64,000 nucleotides of DNA from Arthrobacter sp. AQ5-06 (GTDB lineage: Bacteria; Actinomycetota; Actinomycetes; Actinomycetales; Micrococcaceae): NCBI RefSeq assembly GCF_003287955.1, contig NZ_QMKP01000008.1, positions 124,001-188,000 of the forward strand, in the 5' to 3' direction. Below the pieces are notes generated by a model. That model did no database searches. It was given only the letters and a program-made list of their open reading frames with translations, and had not been told where the DNA came from. Positions within the stretch are counted from its first letter, which is position 1, and each line of letters opens with the position of its first letter. This document shows positions 40,162 to 48,242 of this stretch, piece after piece. A program made the translations under genes and the position numbers.

Positions 40162-40494
40162 ATGACCGAAATCAATACGGCCCGCACGGGCCTCGAGGAT
40201 GTCGAAGAGGCACTCAAGGACGTCATCGACCCGGAACTCGGCGTGAACATCGTGGACCTCGGGCTGCTGTACGGCCTGAAGTACTCCGACGACGACGGCG
40301 CGCTGCTGATCGACATGACGCTCACCACGGCCGCCTGCCCGCTCACCGATGTCATCGAGGAGCAGGTAGGCAAGTCCCTTGACGGTGTCGTCGACGACTG
40401 GCGCCTGAACTGGGTGTGGATGCCGCCATGGGGTCCCGAGCGGATCACCGACGACGGCAAGGACCAGATGCGGGCCCTCGGCTTCAACATCTGA
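40162..40494 (+). CDS. sufT: metal-sulfur cluster assembly factor (SufT/DUF59)
   Basis: MIP18/DUF59-family protein of 110 aa linked to Fe-S cluster maturation. DPELGVNIVDLGLLYGLKY and LTTAACPLTDVIEEQV (conserved Cys in a T-x-x-x-C-P context) are the family hallmarks. WVWMPPWGPERITDDGKDQMR is the conserved C-terminus. It ends the suf operon 12 bp after sufC, before a 22-bp stem terminator. sufS and sufU, often found between sufC and sufT, are absent from this locus. Confidence 0.93.
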   Translation: MTEINTARTGLEDVEEALKDVIDPELGVNIVDLGLLYGLKYSDDDGALLIDMTLTTAACPLTDVIEEQVGKSLDGVVDDWRLNWVWMPPWGPERITDDGKDQMRALGFNI

Positions 40495-40514
40495 TTTATC
40501 CTTACCGCATAAGT

Positions 40515-40563
40515 ACGACGACGGCCGGTTACCTCCCCAGCGGAGGTAGCCGGCCGTCGTCGT
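40515..40563 (+). terminator. bidirectional terminator after the suf operon
   Basis: ACGACGACGGCCGG plus TTACCTCC (40515-40536) pairs with 40542-40563 over 22 bp, with one G-T wobble and a 5-nt loop. It lies 20 bp after sufT and 61 bp beyond the convergent peptidase stop, so it can serve both. Confidence 0.85.
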
Positions 40564-40623
40564 TCCCCACCGGTTCCCTAACCTCGCATGCTCGGCTAGG
40601 GAACCCTGCCGGCGTGGGCCCAC

Positions 40624-41505
40624 TCAGAGATTTGGGGCGGAGAACGTGTCGCACTGGTTGATGTCGCCGGTGGTGTAGCCCTGGTAGAACCACTTTTGGC
40701 GCTGTTCGCTGGACCCGTGCGTCCAGGCCTCGGGCGAGACCCGGCCGGTGGCGGCTTCCTGGATCCGGTCATCGCCCACGGCGGAAGCTGCAGACAGGGC
40801 ATCGTTGAGGTCCTGCTGGGTGATCGGTTCAAGGAACGGCTGGCCGTCGGGTCCGGGCTGGGTTGATGCGTGTTTCACCCAAAGGCCGGCATAGCAGTCG
40901 GCCTGGAGCTCCACCCGCACGGCACCGGACTCCGGCCCCTGCGGATCCTGCTGGCCGCGGTCAATGTACCCCAGCACGTTCTGGATATGGTGGCCGAATT
41001 CGTGGGCCACCACGTACTCCTGCGCCAAGGGACCTCCCGAGGAACCGAAACGGTCCACGAGCTCCTGGAAGAACCCGGGATCGAAGTAGGCGGTGCTGTC
41101 TGTGGGGCAGTAGAAGGGACCCACCGCGCTGGAAGCCGTCCCGCAACCGCTGTTGACGGCTTGATCGAAGATCACCGTCTCCGGCTGGGGGTACTGCACG
41201 TTGTAGTCCTGGAGATAGGCCGGCCAGAACGCGTTCAGGCTGTTGACCGTGCCGGTGATCCGGCAGTCCAGCCGCGCGTCGGCGTCGGCCCCCGTGCTGC
41301 AGGCCGGTGCCGTTCCCTGGCTCTGTTCGGCCGTGCCCGCCCCGCCGCTCAGGCCTTCCAGCAGGGCTGGATTGACGCCGAGGAGCGCGGCTATCAGCAG
41401 GATGATCCCGCCCCCGATGCCGCCGCCGACTTTTACTCCGCGGCCCATGCCGCGCCGGTCCTGGACCTGGGATGGGTCCAGCTGGACGTTGTCATTGAAG
41501 CTCAT
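40624..41505 (-). CDS. neutral zinc metallopeptidase (YpfJ-like), membrane-anchored
   Basis: Predicted secreted/membrane zinc peptidase, 293 aa. One helix (~24-43, GVKVGGGIGGGIILLIAALL) anchors the protein, and the domain outside carries HEFGHH (His168, Glu169, His172) as the zincin motif, with GAVRVELQADCYAGLW further on as the third-ligand region. Three Cys pairs may form disulfides. The family is widespread but its substrates are unknown. ATG 41505 is chosen because longer frames run into the divergent ligase promoter. Intergenic distance to that gene is only 61 bp. Confidence 0.9.
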   Translation of the reverse strand: MSFNDNVQLDPSQVQDRRGMGRGVKVGGGIGGGIILLIAALLGVNPALLEGLSGGAGTAEQSQGTAPACSTGADADARLDCRITGTVNSLNAFWPAYLQDYNVQYPQPETVIFDQAVNSGCGTASSAVGPFYCPTDSTAYFDPGFFQELVDRFGSSGGPLAQEYVVAHEFGHHIQNVLGYIDRGQQDPQGPESGAVRVELQADCYAGLWVKHASTQPGPDGQPFLEPITQQDLNDALSAASAVGDDRIQEAATGRVSPEAWTHGSSEQRQKWFYQGYTTGDINQCDTFSAPNL

Positions 41506-41553
41506 GAAGTCACAATAGCCCTTGCCGGCACCACCGAAGCGGAGTCCGCCCGG

Positions 41554-41559
41554 TAAAGT
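41554..41559 (+). promoter_or_regulatory. -10 box of the acyl-CoA ligase gene
   Basis: TAAAGT is followed by 7 nt and ATG 41567, without a Shine-Dalgarno sequence, suggesting a leaderless transcript. No obvious -35 box. The element lies in a 61-bp divergent region. Confidence 0.45.
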
Positions 41560-41566
41560 TGGGACG

Positions 41567-42973
41567 ATGCCTTTTCTCGACAAAATCCAGCGCTGGGCCG
41601 AAGAACGCCCCCATGACACCGCCGTTGTGGTGGCGGGCCGACGCCTGCGCTGGGCTGGGCTCCGGGACGCCGCCGCAGCCGCACTTCCAGAGACGGCAGC
41701 TGTCACAGTCCTTGCGGAGGCCAACTCCGTAGACTTCGCAGTGAGGTTCGCCGCAGCCGTTGCCGGCGTGCGGCAATGCGCCGTCCTGGATCCGACCTGG
41801 CCGGCGTCCCTGCACCAGGAGATCGTTCAGCGGCTGGCGGAATCAGCCAAGCCGGGCACAGTTTCCGCAGCGGATGCCTTGGCGGACGGGCCGCCGGACT
41901 CGACGTTCCTGATCGGACTCACGTCCGGCACCACCTCCGTGCCCAAGGCGTTTACCCGGTCGAGGCAGTCCTGGCGGCAGTCCTTCGACGCGTCCATTGA
42001 CTTCTTCGGCCTCACCCGGGAGGATGTCACGCTCGCGCCCGGACCCCTCGCCGCCAGCCTTAACCTCTACGCCCTCGCTGAGTGCCTCTACGCGGGCTCG
42101 GAATTCCAGACGCTGGAGAGTTTCGACGTCGGTGATGTCCACGCGGCCATCACGCACGACGGCGTGACCCGGCTGATCCTCGTGCCCACCATGCTGCGGC
42201 TGCTGAGTGAGCGCGGCCTGACCGGCGGCGTCGATGCCTCCGGCATCAGAACCATCATCTGCGCCGGCTCGAAGCTGGACGCACGCACCCTTGATGCAGC
42301 ACGGCGATGGGCGCCGAACGCCACCATCTTTGAGTACTACGGCGCATCCGAACTGAGCTTTGTCTCCGGTGTGGGGCTGGCCGCGGGGGAGTTGCTGGAT
42401 GCCGGAGGCACAGGAATCGGACACCCCTTCCCGGGCGTGGACGTCAGAATCCTCGACGATGACGGTTCCGAACTGCAGGAAGGCGAAGCCGGCAATATCT
42501 GTGTGCGCAGCGGCATGGTCAGCAACGGCTACCTGTGGGGTGACGACGGCCAGGCGCTGCGCTCCTTCAACGGCTGGTTCACGGTGGGGGACCAGGGCTA
42601 CCTCGCCGATGGCGAACTGCACATCCTGGGCCGGCGCGCCGACATGATTCTGACGTCGGGAAAGAACGTGTATCCGCACGAAGTGGAACTTGCCCTGGCG
42701 GCCGTGCCGGGGGTGGCTGCTGCGGTGGCCGCCGGAATCGCCGATGATCTCCGGGGCCAACGGGTGGTTGCAGGCGTGGTTCCGTCGCATGGCGGAGTCA
42801 CGGCCATGCAGCTGAAGGCCGGACTCGAGAACATCCTGCCGCGGGACAAGCGGCCCCACCAGTACTTCGCGCTCTCCGAACTTCCCACCACGGACCGCGG
42901 CAAGGTCAGCCGGAACATCCTGCTGGACTGGATCGGCTCTCATGACCCAAGGGCGCGGCACCTTGACCGCTGA
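41567..42973 (+). CDS. AMP-dependent acyl-CoA ligase (YhfT-like)
   Basis: ANL-superfamily ligase of 468 aa, shorter than typical ~520-aa fatty acyl-CoA ligases. The AMP/phosphate loop is LTSGTTSVPKAF, followed by EYYGASE, WFTVGDQGYL and NVYPHEVE; the C-terminal catalytic Lys is in TTDRGKVSR. It activates a carboxylate as acyl-AMP then acyl-CoA. The gene overlaps the thiolase by 32 bp, and both face the bioN-bioM-bioY genes. Bacillus subtilis has the equivalent set yhfU(bioY)-yhfT(ligase)-yhfS(thiolase) under BirA control. A role in biotin precursor handling is therefore plausible, not shown. Confidence 0.85.
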   Translation: MPFLDKIQRWAEERPHDTAVVVAGRRLRWAGLRDAAAAALPETAAVTVLAEANSVDFAVRFAAAVAGVRQCAVLDPTWPASLHQEIVQRLAESAKPGTVSAADALADGPPDSTFLIGLTSGTTSVPKAFTRSRQSWRQSFDASIDFFGLTREDVTLAPGPLAASLNLYALAECLYAGSEFQTLESFDVGDVHAAITHDGVTRLILVPTMLRLLSERGLTGGVDASGIRTIICAGSKLDARTLDAARRWAPNATIFEYYGASELSFVSGVGLAAGELLDAGGTGIGHPFPGVDVRILDDDGSELQEGEAGNICVRSGMVSNGYLWGDDGQALRSFNGWFTVGDQGYLADGELHILGRRADMILTSGKNVYPHEVELALAAVPGVAAAVAAGIADDLRGQRVVAGVVPSHGGVTAMQLKAGLENILPRDKRPHQYFALSELPTTDRGKVSRNILLDWIGSHDPRARHLDR

Positions 42974-44192
42974 CCTGCAGCCCCATGGCTTGATGTCCGG
43001 CGACCTGTTGCCCGCGGACCGGCAGCCCGTGATCATCGCGGCGCGGCGTACCGCGGTCCGGCGCGCGAACGGTGCGCTGAAGGAACTGCGTGCGCACCAG
43101 CTTCTCGCGCCGGTCCTGGCCGACCTCCTGGCAGACACTCAGGTGCCGGCCGAAGCGGTCACGGATGTGGTGATCGGCAACGCCGTGGGCGGTGGCGGCA
43201 ACGTGGCCCGCCTGGCCCTTCTTGAGGCGGGCCTGCCGGTGAGTGTGCCGGGACTGACCATCGACCGCCAGTGCGGGTCAGGCCTCGATGCGATTGTCCT
43301 GGCCGCCCGGCTGGTGGCCGCTGGCGGCAACCCCGTGTATCTCGCCGGGGGAGTGGAGAGCATCAGCACTGCTCCGCTGCGGGCCTACCGGGACGACGAC
43401 GGCGAGCCGGACTTTTTTGCCCGGGCCCAGTTTGTGCCGCACAGCTTCGGCGACCCGGATATGGGGGTCGCGGCCGAGAACGTGGCTGCCCGGTTCAGGG
43501 TCAGCCGGAAGCGGCAGGATGCCTCCGCGCTGCGCAGCCACCAGCGGGCACTGGCCGCCGCTAAAGCAGGATATTTCGCCGCAGAAATCACTGGGCTGGA
43601 AACGCCGGCTGGACTCATCAGCGCCGACGACGGCCCCCGCGCCGGCCTGAACGCCGCCGTCCTGAACCGGTTCCCGCCCGCTTTTGTGCCAGGGGGGACC
43701 GTCACCGCCGGGAACTCATGCTTCGACGCGGACGCCGCTTCCGCCGTCGTCGTCACTTCATTGCAGCGGGCCCGGGAACTGGGAGCCACAGACGGGCTCC
43801 TGGTGCTGGCCACGGACACTGCAGGCGTGGATCCCGAGCAGTTGGGGATCGGCGCAGCGGTTGCCGCGGAGCGGCTCCTGCAGGCGAGGGGACTATCCGC
43901 GGCCAGTGTTGACCTGGTGGAGTTCAACGAAGCCTTCGCGTCCCAGACACTGGCCTGTCTGGACCAGTTGGGCATCGATCCGGAGCGGGTCAACCTTGAT
44001 GGCGGGGCGCTGGCATTGGGCCACGCCTACGGGGCGTCGGGGGCGGTATTGGTGACCCGGCTTCTCGCGCAGGCTCGGCGTGCCGGGCGTCATGGCTCCC
44101 TAGGGCTGGCCCTGATCAGTATTGCTGGCGGCATGGGCACGGCGGCGCTGCTGCGTTTTGAGTTGCTGGCCGGCGACCATCAGGTCCCCTAA
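42942..44192 (+). CDS. thiolase-family protein (YhfS-like), second Cys replaced
   Basis: Acetyl-CoA acetyltransferase family, 416 aa. Cys111 (DRQCGSGLDA) is the nucleophile, VEFNEAFASQ carries the conserved NEAF, and ALGHAYGASGA holds the active-site His361. The C-terminal motif normally reading CIGGG is SIAGG here, so the second catalytic Cys is Ser393. That may change or abolish the condensation chemistry. ATG 42942 overlaps the ligase by 32 bp; ATG 42993 would remove the overlap and 17 residues. It is convergent with bioN, with only 26 bp between. Function is likely coupled to the ligase. Confidence 0.85.
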   Translation: MTQGRGTLTADLQPHGLMSGDLLPADRQPVIIAARRTAVRRANGALKELRAHQLLAPVLADLLADTQVPAEAVTDVVIGNAVGGGGNVARLALLEAGLPVSVPGLTIDRQCGSGLDAIVLAARLVAAGGNPVYLAGGVESISTAPLRAYRDDDGEPDFFARAQFVPHSFGDPDMGVAAENVAARFRVSRKRQDASALRSHQRALAAAKAGYFAAEITGLETPAGLISADDGPRAGLNAAVLNRFPPAFVPGGTVTAGNSCFDADAASAVVVTSLQRARELGATDGLLVLATDTAGVDPEQLGIGAAVAAERLLQARGLSAASVDLVEFNEAFASQTLACLDQLGIDPERVNLDGGALALGHAYGASGAVLVTRLLAQARRAGRHGSLGLALISIAGGMGTAALLRFELLAGDHQVP

Positions 44193-44218
44193 GCGGCACA
44201 GGAAGGACCGACGGCCAC

Positions 44219-44842
44219 TCAGTCCTCCGCATCGCCGAGTCCGCGTGCAGCCAGTGCTTCGCCGGTCTGGCGGGCGAAGGCCACGGTGGTGATGAAGACG
44301 GGCAGCACGAGGGCACGCGGGTTGCGCTCAAGCCCGCGGGCCCGGGCGGAATCCCTGACGTCTGCGAAGGCGCCGGCGATATACGGGATGCTGCGGAGCA
44401 TGATGGCGATGGTCAGCGCAAAGCGCTCAGGGTCCGCGCCAAAGCGGCGGAATGGCGTGGCCAGCGACACCACGCCGTCCAATATCCGCTGCATGGGCGT
44501 GGTGGCCGTCAGCAGGGACGCCGCCACCACGCAGACCAGGATGTTCAGGACAATCCGGGCAGCCGTGGGTCCACCCAGCTGCCACCACTGGAACAGGCCG
44601 ATGACCACCAGTACCAGGCCAACAGGACGGACAGCACTCACGAGCCGCTGGGGTCCGGCGCCCGTCAGGAGAAACAGTGCGCCGAGCGCGGCCAGCACCG
44701 CGGCGGAGACCAGCCAGTCGACCACCAGGAAAGACACCAGGCCGCTGCCCACCACCAGCAGGAACTTGCATGCCAGCGGCGTGCGGTGGATGACGGAATT
44801 CCCCGGGACGTAGTTGGCCAGCAGGAAGCCGTGCCCTCTCAC
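44219..44842 (-). CDS. bioN: energy-coupling factor transmembrane protein (EcfT/BioN)
   Basis: Transmembrane coupling subunit of an ECF vitamin transporter, 207 aa. Hydrophobic helices include FLLVVGSGLVSFLVVDWLVS and VGLVLVVIGLFQWWQL. The two coupling Ala-Arg-Gly motifs are SARARGLERNP and AARGLGD, close to the C-terminus. The gene overlaps bioM by 4 bp. With BioM and BioY it forms a dedicated (class I) biotin importer. Confidence 0.92.
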   Translation of the reverse strand: MRGHGFLLANYVPGNSVIHRTPLACKFLLVVGSGLVSFLVVDWLVSAAVLAALGALFLLTGAGPQRLVSAVRPVGLVLVVIGLFQWWQLGGPTAARIVLNILVCVVAASLLTATTPMQRILDGVVSLATPFRRFGADPERFALTIAIMLRSIPYIAGAFADVRDSARARGLERNPRALVLPVFITTVAFARQTGEALAARGLGDAED

Positions 44843-45555
44843 GGCGCGGCCAGGCCGTTGGTGACCAGCGCCCGGTATGCGTCGACGGCCGCGGCAGGGC
44901 CGCCGTCGAACATCACGCGTCCCGCCTCCACCACCAGCACGCGGTCCATCTCCAGGGCGAGGTCGAGGTCGTGCGTGGACATCACGATCTGCTGGTCGAG
45001 GCCGGAAAGGGTGCGGCGCAGGAGTTCACGGTTCCGGAGGTCCAGGAGGGTGGACGGTTCATCCAGCACCAGCACAGCTGGGTTCACGGCCAGTACAGCG
45101 GCGAGGGCCATCAGCTGGCGTTCACCGCCTGAGAGTTCGTAGATGCTTTGGTCCGCGAGCGGCAGCAGGCCGAGGCGCTCCAGGGCCGATTCAGCCAACC
45201 TGCGCCGCTCCGCCCCGTTGCGCACCGGGCGGCGCAGCGAAAGCTCCACGTCCTCGCGCCCCGTAGGCATCACCAGCTGCGACAAGGGGTCCGTGAAGAC
45301 GAACCCCACCTGCCTGCGGACCGCCCGCACGGCTCGGACAGTATCGGCTCCTTCCACCGACACGGTGCCGGAACTTGGCTGGACCAGGCCGTTAATCAGC
45401 CGCAACAGCGTGGACTTGCCGGACCCGTTGGCCCCGATCACGCCGATGCGCTGTTCGGTCAGCTCAAGCGTGACGTCCTGGAGCAGGGACTTCGGTTCCG
45501 GGCGGTTGTCAACGGCAATTGCCACTGAGGCCTGCCGGAAAGAAATAGTTGCCAT
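44839..45555 (-). CDS. bioM: ECF transporter ATPase (BioM)
   Basis: Energy-coupling ATPase, 238 aa. Walker A is GANGSGKSTLL (~38-48), QVGFVFTDPLSQLVMP is the ECF-type Q-loop, followed by signature LSGGERQLMAL, Walker B VLVLDEPSTLLD and MSTHDLDL with the switch His. It lies 7 bp after bioY and overlaps bioN by 4 bp. The context makes biotin the likely substrate. Confidence 0.93.
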   Translation of the reverse strand: MATISFRQASVAIAVDNRPEPKSLLQDVTLELTEQRIGVIGANGSGKSTLLRLINGLVQPSSGTVSVEGADTVRAVRAVRRQVGFVFTDPLSQLVMPTGREDVELSLRRPVRNGAERRRLAESALERLGLLPLADQSIYELSGGERQLMALAAVLAVNPAVLVLDEPSTLLDLRNRELLRRTLSGLDQQIVMSTHDLDLALEMDRVLVVEAGRVMFDGGPAAAVDAYRALVTNGLAAP

Positions 45556-45562
45556 AGCGGGA

Positions 45563-46192
45563 CTAGTTGTTGATCCGCTTCACCCGGCGGACCAGGACGT
45601 CGGGAAACGCCCGGTGCAGTGCCACTGCGATCGCTGCGGCGAGGATGTTCTTAATCACGTCGCCGGGGTAGAAGATCAGGTCTGCGAGGACGGCGTCACC
45701 CAGTGACGCTTTGGTGTTCAGGGCGATCCCGGCCACTCCGAGTGTGTGCACGACGGCGATGCTGGTGACCATCGCCGACGCGAAGAACCACAGCGCCCGG
45801 GCACGTGATGTCCGCCGGATCACTACAGTGGCGAGCCAGCCTACAACGGCTGCAGCGATCGGGAAAGCAATGATGTAACCGGCCGACGGTCCGGCCAGAA
45901 TGCCCAGGCCGCTGCGGCCCTGGCTGAAGATCGGCAGGCCGGCCAGGCCCAGGAGGGTGTACAGGCCGACGGCGGCGAAACCGCGGCCCGGGCCCAGCAT
46001 CAGTCCGGTGAGGATCACCGCAAGGGTCTGGAAAGTGATGGGGATGCCGAACACGTTCGCCGCGATGCCTGGCACCATGGCAGAGCCGGCAACGAGCGCG
46101 GCGAAAACGGCGATCAGGCCCAGGTCGGTGGCGTTCCAGCGGCTCCGGAAGCGGGAAGCGGTGCCGGTGCCGGCGGTGTCAGTCTGGCTCAT
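45563..46192 (-). CDS. bioY: biotin transporter BioY
   Basis: Substrate-binding membrane component of the biotin ECF transporter, 209 aa, with about six helices. The family block FGIPITFQTLAVILTGLMLG, GLYTLLGLAGLPIFS, GPSAGYIIAFPIAA and FYPGDVIKNILAA are diagnostic. ATG 46192 has AGGAAC upstream; the longer frame to 46429 covers the promoter and is rejected. First gene of bioY-bioM-bioN. A CTCTA-N5-TAGAG palindrome about 70 bp upstream is a possible operator. Confidence 0.95.
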   Translation of the reverse strand: MSQTDTAGTGTASRFRSRWNATDLGLIAVFAALVAGSAMVPGIAANVFGIPITFQTLAVILTGLMLGPGRGFAAVGLYTLLGLAGLPIFSQGRSGLGILAGPSAGYIIAFPIAAAVVGWLATVVIRRTSRARALWFFASAMVTSIAVVHTLGVAGIALNTKASLGDAVLADLIFYPGDVIKNILAAAIAVALHRAFPDVLVRRVKRINN

Positions 46193-46260
46193 GGGGTGTT
46201 CCTGTCGTGGTTGTACAAGCGAAGCATGGGGTGATCCTGACGTTACCGGCCGCCGTCGGG

Positions 46261-46275
46261 CTCTATTTTGTAGAG
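46261..46275. promoter_or_regulatory. candidate operator between bioY and the ABC-F gene
   Basis: CTCTATTTTGTAGAG is a perfect 5-bp inverted repeat around 5 nt within an A/T-rich patch of an otherwise GC-rich 282-bp divergent region. It could be a regulator site or part of the bioY promoter. It does not match known BirA or BioQ sites. Confidence 0.3.
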
Positions 46276-46474
46276 GACCTACTAAGCGGGAAGCCCGGGA
46301 CTGACGGCAGGGCACAAACGTTGAGCCAACGCACGACGGCGGTGCAGCGGTTATGGGGTGAAGCTGGGGCCGGTAGACTTGGACAGGCCGTCCTTTCGGC
46401 CATTCTGCCCGGCTGCTTCCAGACATCATCCGTTGAGCTGCGGCGTTTCCCTGTTGTGAAAGGCCTTACCTGCT

Positions 46475-48073
46475 GTGATTACTGTCCAGGATCTTGAATT
46501 GCGCGCCGGCGCCCGGCTCCTCATGGACCAGGTGAGCTTCCGCATCGACAAGGGCGACAAGATCGGCCTCGTTGGCCGTAACGGTGCAGGCAAGACCACC
46601 CTCACGCGGGTGCTCGCGGGCGAAGGCCAGCCCGCCGGCGGAAAGGTTACCCGCAGCGGCGAGATCGGCTACCTGCCGCAGGATCCCCGGACCCCGGACA
46701 TGGAACAGCTGGCCCGCGACCGCATCCTCTCCGCCCGCGGCCTGGACATCGCCGTTAACAAGCTCAAGCAGACGCATGAGGACATGGCCAGCGAGGACAC
46801 CGAGATCCAGCGCAAGGCGATGAACCGCTATGACCGGCTGGAATCCGAGTTCCTGGCCGCCGGCGGATACGCGGCCGAGGCCGAGGCCGCCGCGATCTGC
46901 TCCAACCTGGCCCTCCCGGACCGGCTGCTGAACCAGCCGCTCAAGACCCTGTCCGGCGGCCAGCGCCGCCGTGTTGAACTGGCCCGGATCCTGTACTCGG
47001 ACGCCGAAACGATGCTCCTCGATGAGCCCACCAACCACCTCGACGCGGATTCCATCACCTGGCTCCGCGAGTTCCTGAAGAACCACCAGGGCGGCCTGAT
47101 CGTGATCAGCCACGACACCGAGCTGCTCGAAGCCACCGTCAACAAAGTGTTCCTGCTGGATCCCAACCGCGCCAAGGTCGACTTCTACAATATGAACTGG
47201 AAGCGCTACTTGCTCCAGCGCGAAACGGATGAGCGCGCCCGCAAGCGTGAGCGCGCCAACGCGGAGAAGAAAGCCCAGGTCCTCATCGACCAGGCCAACA
47301 AAATGCGAGCCAAGGCCACCAAGGCCGTCGCAGCGCAGAACATGGCCAAGCGTGCCGAACGTCTCCTGGGCGGCCTCGAAGCCGTCCGCGCGACCGACCG
47401 CGTGGCAGCCCTGCGCTTCCCGGATCCGTCACCCTGCGGCAAGACCCCGCTGACCGCAGACGGACTCAGCAAGTCCTACGGCTCACTGGAGATCTTCACC
47501 GATGTGGACCTGGCCATCGACCGCGGCTCCAAGGTGGTCATCCTGGGCCTCAACGGCGCCGGCAAGACCACGCTCCTGCGGATGCTTGCCGGCGTCGACA
47601 AGCCGGACACCGGCGAGGTCGTTGCGGGCCACGGCCTGAAGGTGGGCTACTACGCCCAGGAGCACGAGACGCTCGACGTGGACCGCACCGTCCTGCAGAA
47701 CATGCGCTCCTCCGCCCCGGACATGAACGACGCGGAGGTCCGCAACATCCTGGGCTCGTTCCTGTTCTCCGGAGACGACGTCGACAAGCCCGCCGGTGTG
47801 CTCTCCGGCGGCGAGAAGACCCGGCTGGCCCTGGCCACCATCGTGGCCTCAAGCGCGAACGTGCTGCTCCTTGACGAGCCCACTAACAACCTCGACCCGG
47901 CCAGCCGCGCCGAAATCCTCGGGGCCCTGAGCAACTACACCGGCGCCGTCGTCCTCGTGAGCCACGACGAAGGCGCTGTTGAGGCGCTGAATCCTGAGCG
48001 CGTTGTGTTGTTGCCCGATGGGGTCGAGGACCACTGGAACGAAGACTACTTGGACCTGATTACGCTGGCCTGA
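46475..48073 (+). CDS. ABC-F family ATPase
   Basis: Soluble tandem-ABC protein of 532 aa with no membrane segments. ABC-F proteins act on ribosomes as translation factors or antibiotic-protection proteins. Domain 1 has GRNGAGKTTL, LSGGQRRRVEL and MLLDEPTNHLD. The linker (~235-310) is highly charged (RETDERARKRERANAEKKAQ). Domain 2 has GLNGAGKTTLLR, LSGGEKTRLAL and LLLDEPTNNLD. GTG start after GAAAGG. It is not obviously a resistance gene, as it is a housekeeping-like sequence in a conserved setting. Confidence 0.92.
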   Translation: MITVQDLELRAGARLLMDQVSFRIDKGDKIGLVGRNGAGKTTLTRVLAGEGQPAGGKVTRSGEIGYLPQDPRTPDMEQLARDRILSARGLDIAVNKLKQTHEDMASEDTEIQRKAMNRYDRLESEFLAAGGYAAEAEAAAICSNLALPDRLLNQPLKTLSGGQRRRVELARILYSDAETMLLDEPTNHLDADSITWLREFLKNHQGGLIVISHDTELLEATVNKVFLLDPNRAKVDFYNMNWKRYLLQRETDERARKRERANAEKKAQVLIDQANKMRAKATKAVAAQNMAKRAERLLGGLEAVRATDRVAALRFPDPSPCGKTPLTADGLSKSYGSLEIFTDVDLAIDRGSKVVILGLNGAGKTTLLRMLAGVDKPDTGEVVAGHGLKVGYYAQEHETLDVDRTVLQNMRSSAPDMNDAEVRNILGSFLFSGDDVDKPAGVLSGGEKTRLALATIVASSANVLLLDEPTNNLDPASRAEILGALSNYTGAVVLVSHDEGAVEALNPERVVLLPDGVEDHWNEDYLDLITLA

Positions 48074-48095
48074 GTTTTCGTTCTCTGTTGAGCCC

Positions 48096-48181
48096 GCGCC
48101 GAAGGCGGGTGATTTGCCGCTTGCTGGCTCGTTCCTCGCCTCTGACGCAAGCTACACAAATCACCCGCCTTCGGCGCTTTT
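48096..48181 (+). terminator. long inverted repeat after the ABC-F gene
   Basis: Arms 48096-48116 (GCGCCGAAGGCGGGTGATTTG) and 48157-48177 are perfect 21-bp complements around a 40-nt loop, which itself can pair GCTTGC with GCAAGC. TTTT follows at 48178. It probably terminates ABC-F transcription, although the loop is unusually long. Confidence 0.75.
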
Positions 48182-48242
48182 GCGTTAATCGCCGATCAGC
48201 TCGACCCAGTCGTCAGCGCACCTTGAGGTCCTCTTTCGAGCG

